DNA from: Campylobacter concisus
GTDB taxonomy: Bacteria > Campylobacterota > Campylobacteria > Campylobacterales > Campylobacteraceae
Assembly (NCBI RefSeq): GCF_003048375.1
Contig: NZ_CP021642.1
Span: 1,488,001 to 1,552,000 of the forward strand
Direction: 5' to 3'
Length of the DNA: 64,000 nt
Below are positions 29,460 to 37,502 of this stretch, one piece after another. Each line of letters opens with the position of its first letter. Position 1 is the first letter of the stretch. The translations under genes and the position numbers were made by a program. Below the pieces are notes generated by a model that saw nothing but the letters and a program-made list of their open reading frames with translations, was not told where the DNA came from and did no database searches.

Positions 29460-29618
29460 TTTTTATTCAAAAGGGTGACAAGGGAGACTTGAATTTTGCT
29501 TCGCGGGCTCGCAACTGAGTGGCAGACACGAAGCCGTCCCTTTATCCCCCTTTTAAATCCACCTATCCTCTCGCACGTTCAAGGGGCATGCAAATGTGCT
29601 AGCGCACTGCATGCGGTT
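29460..29618. repeat. Intergenic repeat unit C, copy 1 (two hairpins)
   Basis: Matches 42490-42618. A long stem pairs AAAAGGGTGACAAGGG at 29469 with the TTTATCCCCCTTTT arm ending at 29554. A second stem pairs GCATGC 29586-29591 with GCATGC 29609-29614, with inner GTGC/GCAC. This copy has about 31 extra bases in the loop of the first stem compared with copy 2. The remaining gap up to thiE at 29666 shows nothing further. Confidence 0.8.
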
Positions 29619-29665
29619 TAATGTTTATCATAGTTCAAAACAAATTTTGCAAAATCAGCTTAGGT

Positions 29666-30280
29666 TTAGAAATTTAACTCAATTATCTTTTGTAAATTTT
29701 TGATGTTTTCTTTGATGTCGCCATCTTTGTAGATTGCTGAGATGACGGCGATGAGATCGGGTTTTACGTAGGAAAGTGAGCCGATATTTGTCTCATTTAT
29801 GCCACCTATCACGCAAACAGGTAGGTTTAAAATTTGCTTTGCCTCTTTAACCACATTGGGCCCACATTTTGGGGCATTTGGCTTTGTGGGGCTTGTAAAA
29901 ACAGAGCCAAAAGCAACGTAGCCAGCACCGTTTTTAGCGGCATTTATGGCTAAATTTATATCGTTATAGCAGCTAACGCCCACGTATGCGTCTTTGCCTA
30001 AAATCTCAAACGCCTCTTTTATGCCCTCATCGTCTTTGCCTAGATGAACGGCCTTTGCGCCTATCTTTTTAGCAAATTTGACATCGTCATTTACGATAAA
30101 TTTCGCGCCAAATTTCTCGCATAAATTTAAAATTTCACTTGCGAGCTTCTCGTTTTTGACCGCTTTTTTTGACCTAAACTGAAAAAATTTAACCCCACAC
30201 TCTAAAATTTCTCTAGTGTAGTCCAAAGCCAAATTTTCAGGCATTAGCACGTCGTCACTGATAGCGTAAATTTCAGCCAT
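29666..30280 (-). CDS. thiE: Thiamine-phosphate synthase
   Basis: A 204-residue TIM-barrel enzyme joining HMP pyrophosphate and thiazole phosphate to make thiamine monophosphate. Motifs are FFQFRSKKA, KFIVNDDVKFAKKIGAKAVHLGKDD, YVGVSCYND, GAGYVAFGSVFTSPTKPNA and PVCVIGGINETN. It overlaps thiD by 8 bases. Confidence 0.93.
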   Translation of the reverse strand: MAEIYAISDDVLMPENLALDYTREILECGVKFFQFRSKKAVKNEKLASEILNLCEKFGAKFIVNDDVKFAKKIGAKAVHLGKDDEGIKEAFEILGKDAYVGVSCYNDINLAINAAKNGAGYVAFGSVFTSPTKPNAPKCGPNVVKEAKQILNLPVCVIGGINETNIGSLSYVKPDLIAVISAIYKDGDIKENIKNLQKIIELNF

Positions 30281-31037
30281 TAAGCCCCGATTTATGATCT
30301 ATAAGCCGTGCGCCAAATTTACTTTTATGAGCATTTTTTATCCCATTTGCCACAAATCTTTTAGCCATTTTTATGGCGCTTACTAGATCACTTTGCTGCG
30401 CTAAAATAGCCGCTAGCGAGCTTGAGAAGCTACAACCAGCCCCGTGCATCACCTTTGGCTCAAAAAGCTCCTCGCTAAATTTCATCGCGCCCCCATTTTT
30501 TAGATAGAACGTATCCTCGCAAATTTCATCGACCTTCGTTCGCTTTAGCACCATATCGCAAGGCAAATTTGTAAAATTAATGCCCAAAATCCTAGCCTCA
30601 TCTACATTTGGCGTGGCGACGCTTGCGAGCTTTAGTAACTCTTTTAGCGCTTCGATCGCCCCATCTTCTAGCAGTTTTGCTCCTGATTTTGCCACACAAA
30701 CTGGGTCTATCACAACTGGCACATTTTTAGCTCTTAACTCCTTTAAAAACGCGCTTACAACGGCTATTATCTCCTCGTTAAAGAGCATGCCAACCTTCAC
30801 AGCATCTATATCAAGCTCGGATAACACCATCTCAAACTGCGCTTTCACCATACTTGCTGACATCGCAAGCACGCTGCTAACGCCATTTGTGTTTTGCGCG
30901 GTCACGGCTGTGATGACGCTTGCGCTAAAGCAGCCAAATGCCTCGCAACTTTTTATGTCCGCCTGAACGCCTGCACCGCCGACGCTGTCACTTCCAGCAA
31001 CTATCAAAACATTTTTTTTATTCACCCACACACCCAC
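30273..31037 (-). CDS. thiD: Hydroxymethylpyrimidine (phosphate) kinase
   Basis: A 254-residue ribokinase-fold kinase that phosphorylates HMP and HMP-P for thiamine synthesis. Motifs: VLIVAGSDSVGGAGVQADIK, DAVKVGMLFNEEII, PVVIDPVCVAKSGAKLL and the C-terminal HGAGCSFSSSLAA anion hole. Three in-frame GTGs at 31037, 31031 and 31025 compete as starts; the last gives VNKKNVLIVAG, nearer the family norm. It overlaps the aminotransferase stop, so no room exists for a TPP riboswitch. Confidence 0.93.
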   Translation of the reverse strand: MGVWVNKKNVLIVAGSDSVGGAGVQADIKSCEAFGCFSASVITAVTAQNTNGVSSVLAMSASMVKAQFEMVLSELDIDAVKVGMLFNEEIIAVVSAFLKELRAKNVPVVIDPVCVAKSGAKLLEDGAIEALKELLKLASVATPNVDEARILGINFTNLPCDMVLKRTKVDEICEDTFYLKNGGAMKFSEELFEPKVMHGAGCSFSSSLAAILAQQSDLVSAIKMAKRFVANGIKNAHKSKFGARLIDHKSGLNG

Positions 31038-32346
31038 TTATCTCTTTTACGTCAAAAGGGTCTTTGACCTGCCATGAAAGTGCGTATTTCTCGATACTTT
31101 TCTTGATCGCACTCACCAAATAATCAATATCCTCAAAGGTATGCGTATAGTGAAGGCTAACCCTCACCCAGCCTGGCTTATGGGTGAAATTTGGATCCTC
31201 TTTTAGCCCCAAAAGATCGTGTCCGTATGAGCCTGCGCACGAACAGCCAGCACGTGTTTGTATGCCATACTCTTTGCTTAAAATTTTTGAAAGCTCGTAT
31301 GGAGCTACGTTTTTTACATTAAATGAAAATATCGCAAGGCGCTTTAAATTTGCCGGGCAGTAGCTAACTAGCTCTGGGATCTCCCTTAGCCTTTGGCAAA
31401 AGTATTCGCTAAGCTCGCTCTCGTTTTCGTAGATAGTCGCAAGCCCTATCTCTTCTCTTAGTTTATAAGCTAAATTTGCCCTTATAAGCCCCAAAATAGG
31501 CGGTGTACCAGCCTCTTCAAGTGCCTCTTGATCCTTTAAAAATATATGGTAGTTTTTGCTCACATAGCTTACCGTGCCACCACCTGCAAAGCTTGGTACA
31601 TCGTCATTTGCTAGCACTTTTTTGATTGCCAGTAGCCCACAGCTACCAACTCCGCCAAGAAGCTTATGCGGCGAGATAAAGAGCGCGTCAAAGTAGTCGC
31701 AGTCTAAATTTGCATAGGCGCTAAGGCTTGCCACGTCAAATGCCACGATGCCGCCAAATTTCTTAACAAGCGTGTAAATTTGCTTGTAGTCGCTTATGAC
31801 GCCTGTGACGTTTGAGGCTGCGCTAAAGCTAGCGATGATCTCGCGCCCTGCATTTATCTTTAAAATTTGCTCCAAGTGAGATAGGTCGATGCTGCCGTCT
31901 TTTGCAAGTCTGATGCGCTCAACCTCGCAAAGCGCCTCTTTAAAGCTGATCTCATTTGAGTGGTGCTCGTATGGGCCAAGGATGACTAGCGGCGAGCTAT
32001 CATCAATCTTTAGGTTATACCTTTTTTTGGTAGCTGGAGGCACGTAAAGCCCCAAAAGCTCTTGAAATTTCTTGATCGCACCAGTGGCGCCGTATCCTGT
32101 GGCTATAAGATAAAAGCTATCATCAAGCCCTAAAAATCGCTTTAGTTCGCTCCTAGCGCTATCATACAAAAGCTGCATTTTATAGGCATTTGAGGATGTT
32201 AGCGAGTGGGTGTTGGCGTAGGTTTTTAAGATATCAGCGACCTCGTTCTCGATAGGCTTATACGCAAGCCCAGAGGCAGTGTAGTCGAAGTAATGTATCC
32301 CTTTTTTTAAAATAATATCTCTTCTAATGTGCTCTAAATTTACCAA
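31018..32346 (-). CDS. Class V aminotransferase (cysteine desulfurase-like)
   Basis: A PLP enzyme of about 442 residues. The PLP lysine is in FISPHKLLGGVGSCGLL, and a cysteine-rich loop RAGCSCAGSYGHD near the C-terminus suggests a desulfurase or selenocysteine lyase-like reaction; the true substrate is unknown. The start is set at TTG 32346 because AAAGG lies just upstream and a TATAAT box at 32371-32376 would put the transcript start inside the longer open frame that reaches 32448. I recall C. jejuni Cj0791c at the same position beside flgS. It may lead the thiD-thiE transcript. Confidence 0.85.
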   Translation of the reverse strand: MVNLEHIRRDIILKKGIHYFDYTASGLAYKPIENEVADILKTYANTHSLTSSNAYKMQLLYDSARSELKRFLGLDDSFYLIATGYGATGAIKKFQELLGLYVPPATKKRYNLKIDDSSPLVILGPYEHHSNEISFKEALCEVERIRLAKDGSIDLSHLEQILKINAGREIIASFSAASNVTGVISDYKQIYTLVKKFGGIVAFDVASLSAYANLDCDYFDALFISPHKLLGGVGSCGLLAIKKVLANDDVPSFAGGGTVSYVSKNYHIFLKDQEALEEAGTPPILGLIRANLAYKLREEIGLATIYENESELSEYFCQRLREIPELVSYCPANLKRLAIFSFNVKNVAPYELSKILSKEYGIQTRAGCSCAGSYGHDLLGLKEDPNFTHKPGWVRVSLHYTHTFEDIDYLVSAIKKSIEKYALSWQVKDPFDVKEISGCVGE

Positions 32347-32370
32347 CTTTAGCCTTTTAGTTTTTGCGTG

Positions 32371-32376
32371 ATTATA
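32371..32376 (-). promoter_or_regulatory. -10 box of the aminotransferase-thiD-thiE transcript
   Basis: TATAAT on the minus strand about 25 bases upstream of the TTG at 32346. Its position argues against the longer frame start at 32448. Confidence 0.5.
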
Positions 32377-32456
32377 ATTAAAATTTTCTAAAAATATGCT
32401 ACAATCCACCACACAAAGGATACGAAATTTTAGCCATAAAATCGACATTTGAGCGG

Positions 32457-33290
32457 ATGAAGCACCTTGGTATTGCTGAAGTTATAAAATTTCATCTTGT
32501 TTTTGATGACTTTTTATTAAAGGGCTCATACTACGATGTTTTTGAGGCGATCAGGGCTGAAATTTTAGATGATTATAAAAATTTGATGGCTAGGTTTTAC
32601 TTTGACGAGGACAGCGACGAGGCCATCAAAATGGCTCTCATTAAGCTTGCTAGAAGCGACAGGAAGAAATTTAGCGTAAATAAAATTTTGCCCCAAAGCA
32701 TGACAAATAGGGTCTATGCGAAGCTTTTTAGCAAGGATTTTTTAGTGCTTGAAAAGAGCCAAGAAAAGCCACGAGTAAAAAACAAACGTCAAATTTTAAA
32801 AAAGAGCGAGCGAGCTTATAAGATAGAGGATAAAATTCATTTTAATAGCCATTTTTCAAGGTTTTGGTTTAGGTTTATTGAGCCAAATTTAAGCCTTTTA
32901 AAAGAGGGTAGGAGTGAAGAAATTTTAGAGCTTATAAGAAGAGAATTTGACGAGTACGCAAGCCTTGGATTTGAGCTTTTAAGCGGCGAGCTAATGGCTA
33001 AAAAGCTTGGGCTTGATGGCATTTTGTTAAGCTCATTTTGGAGCAAAAATATAGAGCTAGACATGCTTTTTAGCATAAATGGCAAGATAATAGTCGGCGA
33101 AGCAAAATATAAAGAGCGAAAAATTTGCAAAAATGTCTTAAATTTAGTCCTTCACAAGTGCGAAAGACTAGGCATAAAGCCTGATATCGTGGCGCTTTTT
33201 TCAAAAAGTGGCTTTAGCAACGAGCTTTTGGGCTTAAAAGATGAGCGGCTTAGGCTTTATGAGATAAAAGATTATGAGGAGTTGCTGTGA
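32457..33290 (+). CDS. DUF234-type nuclease-fold protein
   Basis: A 277-residue protein of unknown role. The C-terminal third looks like the DUF234 domain with a restriction-endonuclease-like core: D202 in IELDMLF and E215-A-K217 in IIVGEAKYKER fit the PD-(D/E)xK pattern. DUF234 is usually the tail of an archaeal-type ATPase, but no Walker motif is present here. The last codons overlap the flgS GTG start (GTGA), so the two are translationally coupled. I recall an equivalent next to flgS in C. jejuni. Confidence 0.72.
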   Translation: MKHLGIAEVIKFHLVFDDFLLKGSYYDVFEAIRAEILDDYKNLMARFYFDEDSDEAIKMALIKLARSDRKKFSVNKILPQSMTNRVYAKLFSKDFLVLEKSQEKPRVKNKRQILKKSERAYKIEDKIHFNSHFSRFWFRFIEPNLSLLKEGRSEEILELIRREFDEYASLGFELLSGELMAKKLGLDGILLSSFWSKNIELDMLFSINGKIIVGEAKYKERKICKNVLNLVLHKCERLGIKPDIVALFSKSGFSNELLGLKDERLRLYEIKDYEELL

Positions 33291-34273
33291 GTGATATCGA
33301 TATACAAAATGGCCTAAAAAGCCTAATAGAGCAGACTTATCTGATAGAGCGTGAGTATAAAAATTTGACCGCTTCTTATATGGGACTGCAAGATTTTATA
33401 AAAGATATCGTAGAAATTTTGCCAAATGCCATTTGGGTGCTTGATCAAAATGATGAAATTTTCTTGCAAAACTCAGAGGCGCAAAAGCTTGGTAAAGCGC
33501 TAAATTTCATCCCAAAAGATGAGGGCGAGCTAAACTTTGGCTCACAAATTTATCTAGTAAAAAAGGTGGTCAAAGACGATAAAAAGATCATCTCAGCTAC
33601 CGACATAACGCAAGAAAAACGCACCGAGCGCCTAGCCTCAATGGGTCAAGTAGCAGCGCACCTAGCTCACGAGATAAGAAACCCCATAGGCTCTATCTCA
33701 CTTTTAAACTCCACGCTTTTAAAAAGGGCTGAGCCAAAAATTTTGCCTATCGTCGAGCAGATACAAAAGGGTATTTGGCGGGTTGAGCGCATCATCAAAG
33801 CCACACTTCTTTTTACAAAAGGGCTTAGCATCACGCCAAAGGAATTTAACTTTTTAGACATCAAAAGCGAGTGCGAGGAGGCGCTTAAATTTTATGAATA
33901 TTCAAAAGAGATAAGTTTTGAGCTAAATTTCCCTGACGCCTTTTATTGTGGCGACTTTGACCTCATCGCGATGGTCTTTCAAAACATTTTATTTAACGCG
34001 ATCGATGCTATCGAAGAGGACGAAAACGACGAAGGCGTGGTGAGACTAAGTTACGAAAAGACGCCAAATGAGCATAAATTTATAGTCTATGACAGTGGCG
34101 TTTCTATCAAAAATGAAAATATCGTCTTTGAGCCGTTTAAGACGAGTAAACTAAAGGGCAATGGCCTGGGACTGCACCTTTGCTTGCAGATCATCGAGGC
34201 GCACAAGGGCAGCATAGAGATAACCCTTGAGCCAAAGACATTTTGTATAAATTTACCTATAAAGGAGAAGTGA
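33287..34273 (+). CDS. flgS: Flagellar sensor histidine kinase FlgS
   Basis: A 328-residue cytoplasmic kinase without membrane helices. A PAS-like N-terminus (about 40-110) leads to the H-box MGQVAAHLAHEIRNPIGS with phospho-acceptor H128, then a HATPase domain with FQNILFNAIDAIEED (N box) and KLKGNGLGLHLCLQIIEAHKG (G box). In Campylobacter FlgS phosphorylates FlgR to turn on sigma-54 rod and hook genes after the export apparatus assembles. Identity rests on domain layout and neighbours. It starts at GTG overlapping the DUF234 gene and ends overlapping the next ATG. Confidence 0.85.
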   Translation: MSDIDIQNGLKSLIEQTYLIEREYKNLTASYMGLQDFIKDIVEILPNAIWVLDQNDEIFLQNSEAQKLGKALNFIPKDEGELNFGSQIYLVKKVVKDDKKIISATDITQEKRTERLASMGQVAAHLAHEIRNPIGSISLLNSTLLKRAEPKILPIVEQIQKGIWRVERIIKATLLFTKGLSITPKEFNFLDIKSECEEALKFYEYSKEISFELNFPDAFYCGDFDLIAMVFQNILFNAIDAIEEDENDEGVVRLSYEKTPNEHKFIVYDSGVSIKNENIVFEPFKTSKLKGNGLGLHLCLQIIEAHKGSIEITLEPKTFCINLPIKEK

Positions 34274-34929
34274 TGAGTGAAATTTTAGATGAGCTAAATG
34301 CGTGGCAAAATGGCCTAAAGGCGCTTAAATTTAGTGAAATTTTTAAAAATGGCAGCGAAAAAGTGGTCTTTATAAGCGTTGATATGATAAATGGCTTTTG
34401 CTCTGAAGGCGCACTAGCTAGCAAGCGTGTGGGCGAGTTAGCAAGCCATATAGCAGATACTTTTAGGCTGGCAAGAGAGAAATTTGACCTTAAAAACTAC
34501 ATCCTCATCCAAGATGCTCATGAACCAAATTCAGCTGAGTTTGCGAGCTTTCCAGCTCATGCTTTAAAAGGGCAAGATGAGGCAGAGGCAGTTGATGAGC
34601 TACGAAATTTAGACTTTTTTAGCGAGATGAAAATTTTTTACAAAAACTCACTTAGCATCGCTTACTCGCAGGAGTTTAATAAATTTATAAGTAAATTTGA
34701 TAGCTTTGTCATCATGGGCGACTGCACCGATATGTGCATCTATCAGCTTGTCTCTCACCTAAGACTTAGCGCAAATGAGCAAAATTTAAAAAGAGAGATC
34801 ATCGTGCCAGCAAATTTGGTGCAAACCTACGATGCGCCAGGGCATAGTTGGGATTTTTATCAAAATGTATTTTTACATCACATGCAAATGGCGCTAAATG
34901 CACGTGTGGTAAAAGAGCTAGAAATTTAG
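34273..34929 (+). CDS. Isochorismatase-family cysteine hydrolase
   Basis: A 218-residue hydrolase of the nicotinamidase/isochorismatase fold. The likely triad is D37 in FISVDMINGF, K124 in FYKNSLS and C155 in MGDCTDMCIYQL; nicotinamidase is possible but not shown. The ATG at 34273 is chosen because AAAGGAG lies six bases upstream and it overlaps the flgS stop (ATGA); the open frame extends ten codons further up without support. Confidence 0.82.
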   Translation: MSEILDELNAWQNGLKALKFSEIFKNGSEKVVFISVDMINGFCSEGALASKRVGELASHIADTFRLAREKFDLKNYILIQDAHEPNSAEFASFPAHALKGQDEAEAVDELRNLDFFSEMKIFYKNSLSIAYSQEFNKFISKFDSFVIMGDCTDMCIYQLVSHLRLSANEQNLKREIIVPANLVQTYDAPGHSWDFYQNVFLHHMQMALNARVVKELEI

Positions 34930-35089
34930 CCATATATTTATATTAAAAACAATTATCAAGTTATAAAATTTAGCGCTTATCTATCGTATTAATATAATTA
35001 ATAACGCAGATTTGCGCTAATATTTAGATCTATTTATTTAAATTTATTTTCTAAGTAAAATATTTTTAGGTTACATTTTTACAATATAT

Positions 35090-35118
35090 TTGACATTAAT
35101 TATCAATATAGTTATAAT
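35090..35118 (+). promoter_or_regulatory. Consensus promoter and Fur-like site of exbB-exbD-tonB
   Basis: TTGACA at 35090-35095, a 17-base spacer and TATAAT at 35113-35118 form a full sigma-70 consensus, about 31 bases before exbB. The spacer reads TTAATTATCAATATAGT and with the -10 forms a TAATTATC/GTTATAATCA stretch resembling Campylobacter Fur boxes. A second similar stretch, CAATTATCAAGTTATAA, lies near 34960. Iron repression through Fur is a reasonable inference. Confidence 0.6.
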
Positions 35119-35148
35119 CACTCTCAAATTTTAAAACTAAGAGGCATT

Positions 35149-35577
35149 ATGGAACTTTTAAAACACAACATTGACTATATAATCATTGGGATTTTGGGCG
35201 TTATGAGCTTTTTTGTGCTTTGGTATACGATCGAGCGTATCATTTTTTACTCACGCGTCGATATAAATAGCTACAAAAGCATCGAAGAGCTCGATGAGGC
35301 GCTAACAAAAAATTTAACCACGCTTTACATCATCTACTCAAATGCCCCATATATCGGACTTCTTGGCACAGTTGCTGGCATCATGATCACGTTTTACGAC
35401 ATGGGTATGGCTGGTGGCATCGATACAAAAAGTATCATGATCGGCCTATCTTTAGCGCTAAAAGCGACCGCATTTGGCCTACTTGTGGCGATACCTACGC
35501 TCATGATCTACAATGGCTTTGTTAGAAAAGTCGATGTCATGATAAATAGATACAAGGCCGAAAATGCGTCTAAATAA
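35149..35577 (+). CDS. exbB: Biopolymer transport protein ExbB
   Basis: A 142-residue inner-membrane proton-channel subunit of the TonB energy system. Three hydrophobic segments are seen; the MotA/TolQ/ExbB signature is in APYIGLLGTVAGIMITFYDM and LSLALKATAFGLLVAIPTLM. It is short compared with E. coli ExbB (244), as in the compact ExbB form of Helicobacter and Campylobacter. ExbD overlaps its end by 14 bases. Confidence 0.92.
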   Translation: MELLKHNIDYIIIGILGVMSFFVLWYTIERIIFYSRVDINSYKSIEELDEALTKNLTTLYIIYSNAPYIGLLGTVAGIMITFYDMGMAGGIDTKSIMIGLSLALKATAFGLLVAIPTLMIYNGFVRKVDVMINRYKAENASK

Positions 35578-35947
35578 AAAAGATGGGCTAAATATCGTCC
35601 CATTTATCGATATCATGCTCGTTTTGCTAGCCATCGTGCTAAGCATCTCGACCTTTATCGCCCAGGGCAAGATCGCAGTCGATCTACCAAGCGCCAAAAG
35701 CGCACAGCAGGATAAAGAGGATGAGAAAAAAGTGAGCGTCGTTATCGATAAAGATAATAAATTTTTCATAGACGATGTGGAAATTTCAGAAGATGAACTG
35801 AAAGATAAGCTAAATGCTGTGGATATAAAAACCTTAATCGAACTAAAAAGCGACAAAAACGCTAAATTTGAGAGCTTTGTGAAGGTCATAGATATATTAA
35901 AAGAAAAGGGACACGAAAACTTTGCAATCCAAACAGTCTCTGAGTAA
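35564..35947 (+). CDS. exbD: Biopolymer transport protein ExbD
   Basis: A 127-residue single-pass protein. The membrane helix carries the essential Asp in NIVPFIDIMLVLLAIVLSIS, and a small periplasmic domain follows (VSVVIDKDNKFFIDDVEIS). It works with ExbB to turn proton flow into movement of TonB. Overlaps with exbB and tonB (26 bases) mark a three-gene operon. Confidence 0.93.
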   Translation: MRLNKKDGLNIVPFIDIMLVLLAIVLSISTFIAQGKIAVDLPSAKSAQQDKEDEKKVSVVIDKDNKFFIDDVEISEDELKDKLNAVDIKTLIELKSDKNAKFESFVKVIDILKEKGHENFAIQTVSE

Positions 35948-36752
35948 AATTTCAAACTATAGTGGCTTAGCAGTATCGGCGATAGTGCATGTAGCAGCGG
36001 CTTATTTTTTGCTTTCACATAATTTTAGTGAGATAAATATAGGCGAGCAAAAACCTATAAAAATAGCTCTAAATTCATTCACTCCAGTGCCGCAAACTAC
36101 GGCTCCGCAGATAGCCGAGCAAGTGCTAATACCTGAGCCAACACCCCCAGCTCCACCGCCACCACCTCAGCCACCAAAACCAGAACCTAAGCCGGAGCCA
36201 AAAATAGAGCCAAAGCCACTACCAAAACCAGAGCCAAAAAAGATAGAAAAGCCTAAACCTGAGCCAAAAAAAGTGGAGAAAAAGCCGCTGCCAAAGCCTG
36301 AGCCTCGCCCTGAGCCTAAAATCGAGCCAAAGGTGGAGCCAACACCTGCTACCACTGCGCCATCTCCTGCCGCGACCCCAGCACCTGTTGTAAATTCAAA
36401 TTTACCAGCAAATAACAAGTCTATCGCCGCAGCTCCAGCTCAAAAAGTAGCCCAAGAGTTAAATTTATCAAACGCGCAAAGCGATGAGGATTTTAGCAAG
36501 GTCATAGCGGCTGTGAAAAAGCATAAAAACTACCCAAATAACGCTAGAAGGATGAAGCATCAAGGCGTTGTTGAAGTTAGATTTCTGCTTAAAACAGACG
36601 GCAGCATAGACGAGCTAAAGGTTACTAAAAGTTCAGGCTTTGAGTTGCTTGACAATGGTGCTTTAGAAAATGTCAAAAAAGCAAGCTCTGAGTTTCCAAA
36701 GCCAAAAGAAGCTCGCTATCTTCGCTTCCCTATAGCGTTTACATTAAGATAA
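35922..36752 (+). CDS. tonB: TonB energy transducer
   Basis: A 276-residue protein with an N-terminal helix ([18 protein letters not shown]), a long Pro/Glu/Lys spacer (about 55-145, many KPEPKPEPK units) that spans the periplasm, and a C-terminal TonB domain (about 185-276; [20 protein letters not shown] and the end [10 protein letters not shown]). It contacts the TonB box of outer-membrane receptors such as the one at 38978. A perfect palindromic terminator begins at its stop codon. Confidence 0.93.
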   Translation: MQSKQSLSKISNYSGLAVSAIVHVAAAYFLLSHNFSEINIGEQKPIKIALNSFTPVPQTTAPQIAEQVLIPEPTPPAPPPPPQPPKPEPKPEPKIEPKPLPKPEPKKIEKPKPEPKKVEKKPLPKPEPRPEPKIEPKVEPTPATTAPSPAATPAPVVNSNLPANNKSIAAAPAQKVAQELNLSNAQSDEDFSKVIAAVKKHKNYPNNARRMKHQGVVEVRFLLKTDGSIDELKVTKSSGFELLDNGALENVKKASSEFPKPKEARYLRFPIAFTLR

Positions 36753-36780
36753 ATTTTAAGCTCATTTGAGCTTAAAATTT
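36751..36780. terminator. Bidirectional terminator between tonB and the DUF4272 gene
   Basis: A perfect inverted repeat with 14-bp arms (AAATTTTAAGCTCA and TGAGCTTAAAATTT) and a 2-base centre. It begins within the tonB stop codon and ends six bases before the convergent DUF4272 stop, so it can serve both strands. Confidence 0.75.
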
Positions 36781-36785
36781 CTACA

Positions 36786-37463
36786 TCAAGTGTTTAGATC
36801 AGGATAGTCCCAGCAGTTAAATTCAGTGCTCAAGTCGTCATTTTCTTGCCCTTTGCAGCATAGCCACTCAAGTCCTGCTCGCCTCTCCATAACGACCTCT
36901 TCGTCAAGTCCAGCCACCTTTTTGCCATTTACCCTTGCATCTACGCAGGCCCAGTGATAGCGATAAACTAGATCAAGCTTGCTTAAAATTTCATCCATGC
37001 TGCGAAGCTTTGAGCGGCTTTTTAGCCCGCCCTCTCTAAAGACATTCATCACAAACTCACAGTCGCAAATTTTATCCATCTGACCGATATCTTCTGCTAT
37101 ACCAAGCGCCCAAAGCAAGATCCAAAGCGACTCATATTTCCAGCCCATATTCACAGCCGTGTCTATATCGGCTCTATCTTCAACGACCTCTTTTTCTTTT
37201 ACGCTAAGTCCTTCGTAAGCATCACCTAAAAAGCTCTTTGCCCAAGCCATATTTTCTTTGCCCAAAGAGCCCTCATCACGGATCGTGCAAGCGCACATGA
37301 TCGCTGTAAATGAGCAAACTGCACGCTTTACTATCTCGTCAATATCTCTTGGCGTAACCTCGCTATTTTCATAGCGAAGTGGCAAGCTCTCAAGCACCGC
37401 CACGCCCTCTTTTTTTAAAATTTTTATGTTCTCATCTTTTCTTTGTTGTGCTGTTTTTGGCAT
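36786..37463 (-). CDS. DUF4272 domain protein
   Basis: A 225-residue protein of unknown function. The family pattern is seen in AQQRKDENIKILKKEGV, MGWKYESLWILLWALGIAED and VYRYHWACVDARVNG. The ATG at 37463 is chosen because AAAGGAGGT, a full ribosome site, lies six bases upstream; the open frame begins twelve codons earlier without one. No signal or membrane helix is present. It may ride on the mqo transcript, whose stop is 40 bases upstream. Confidence 0.75.
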   Translation of the reverse strand: MPKTAQQRKDENIKILKKEGVAVLESLPLRYENSEVTPRDIDEIVKRAVCSFTAIMCACTIRDEGSLGKENMAWAKSFLGDAYEGLSVKEKEVVEDRADIDTAVNMGWKYESLWILLWALGIAEDIGQMDKICDCEFVMNVFREGGLKSRSKLRSMDEILSKLDLVYRYHWACVDARVNGKKVAGLDEEVVMERRAGLEWLCCKGQENDDLSTEFNCWDYPDLNT

Positions 37464-37502
37464 ATCCACACCTCCTTTAAAAATATCAAACACTCCCATT
37501 TT

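Noticed and set aside
29171-29618. Composite repeat as a CRISPR array or insertion sequence
   Set aside because: There are no regularly spaced identical short repeats, no transposase and no cas genes; the repeats are long, diverged and differently ordered.
31018-31100. Possible TPP riboswitch upstream of thiD-thiE
   Set aside because: thiD overlaps the end of the aminotransferase gene, leaving no leader, and no TPP-aptamer core is visible.
35479-36018. Minus-strand open frame of 179 codons across exbB-exbD
   Set aside because: It is the shadow of two well-supported overlapping genes with clear ExbB and ExbD motifs.
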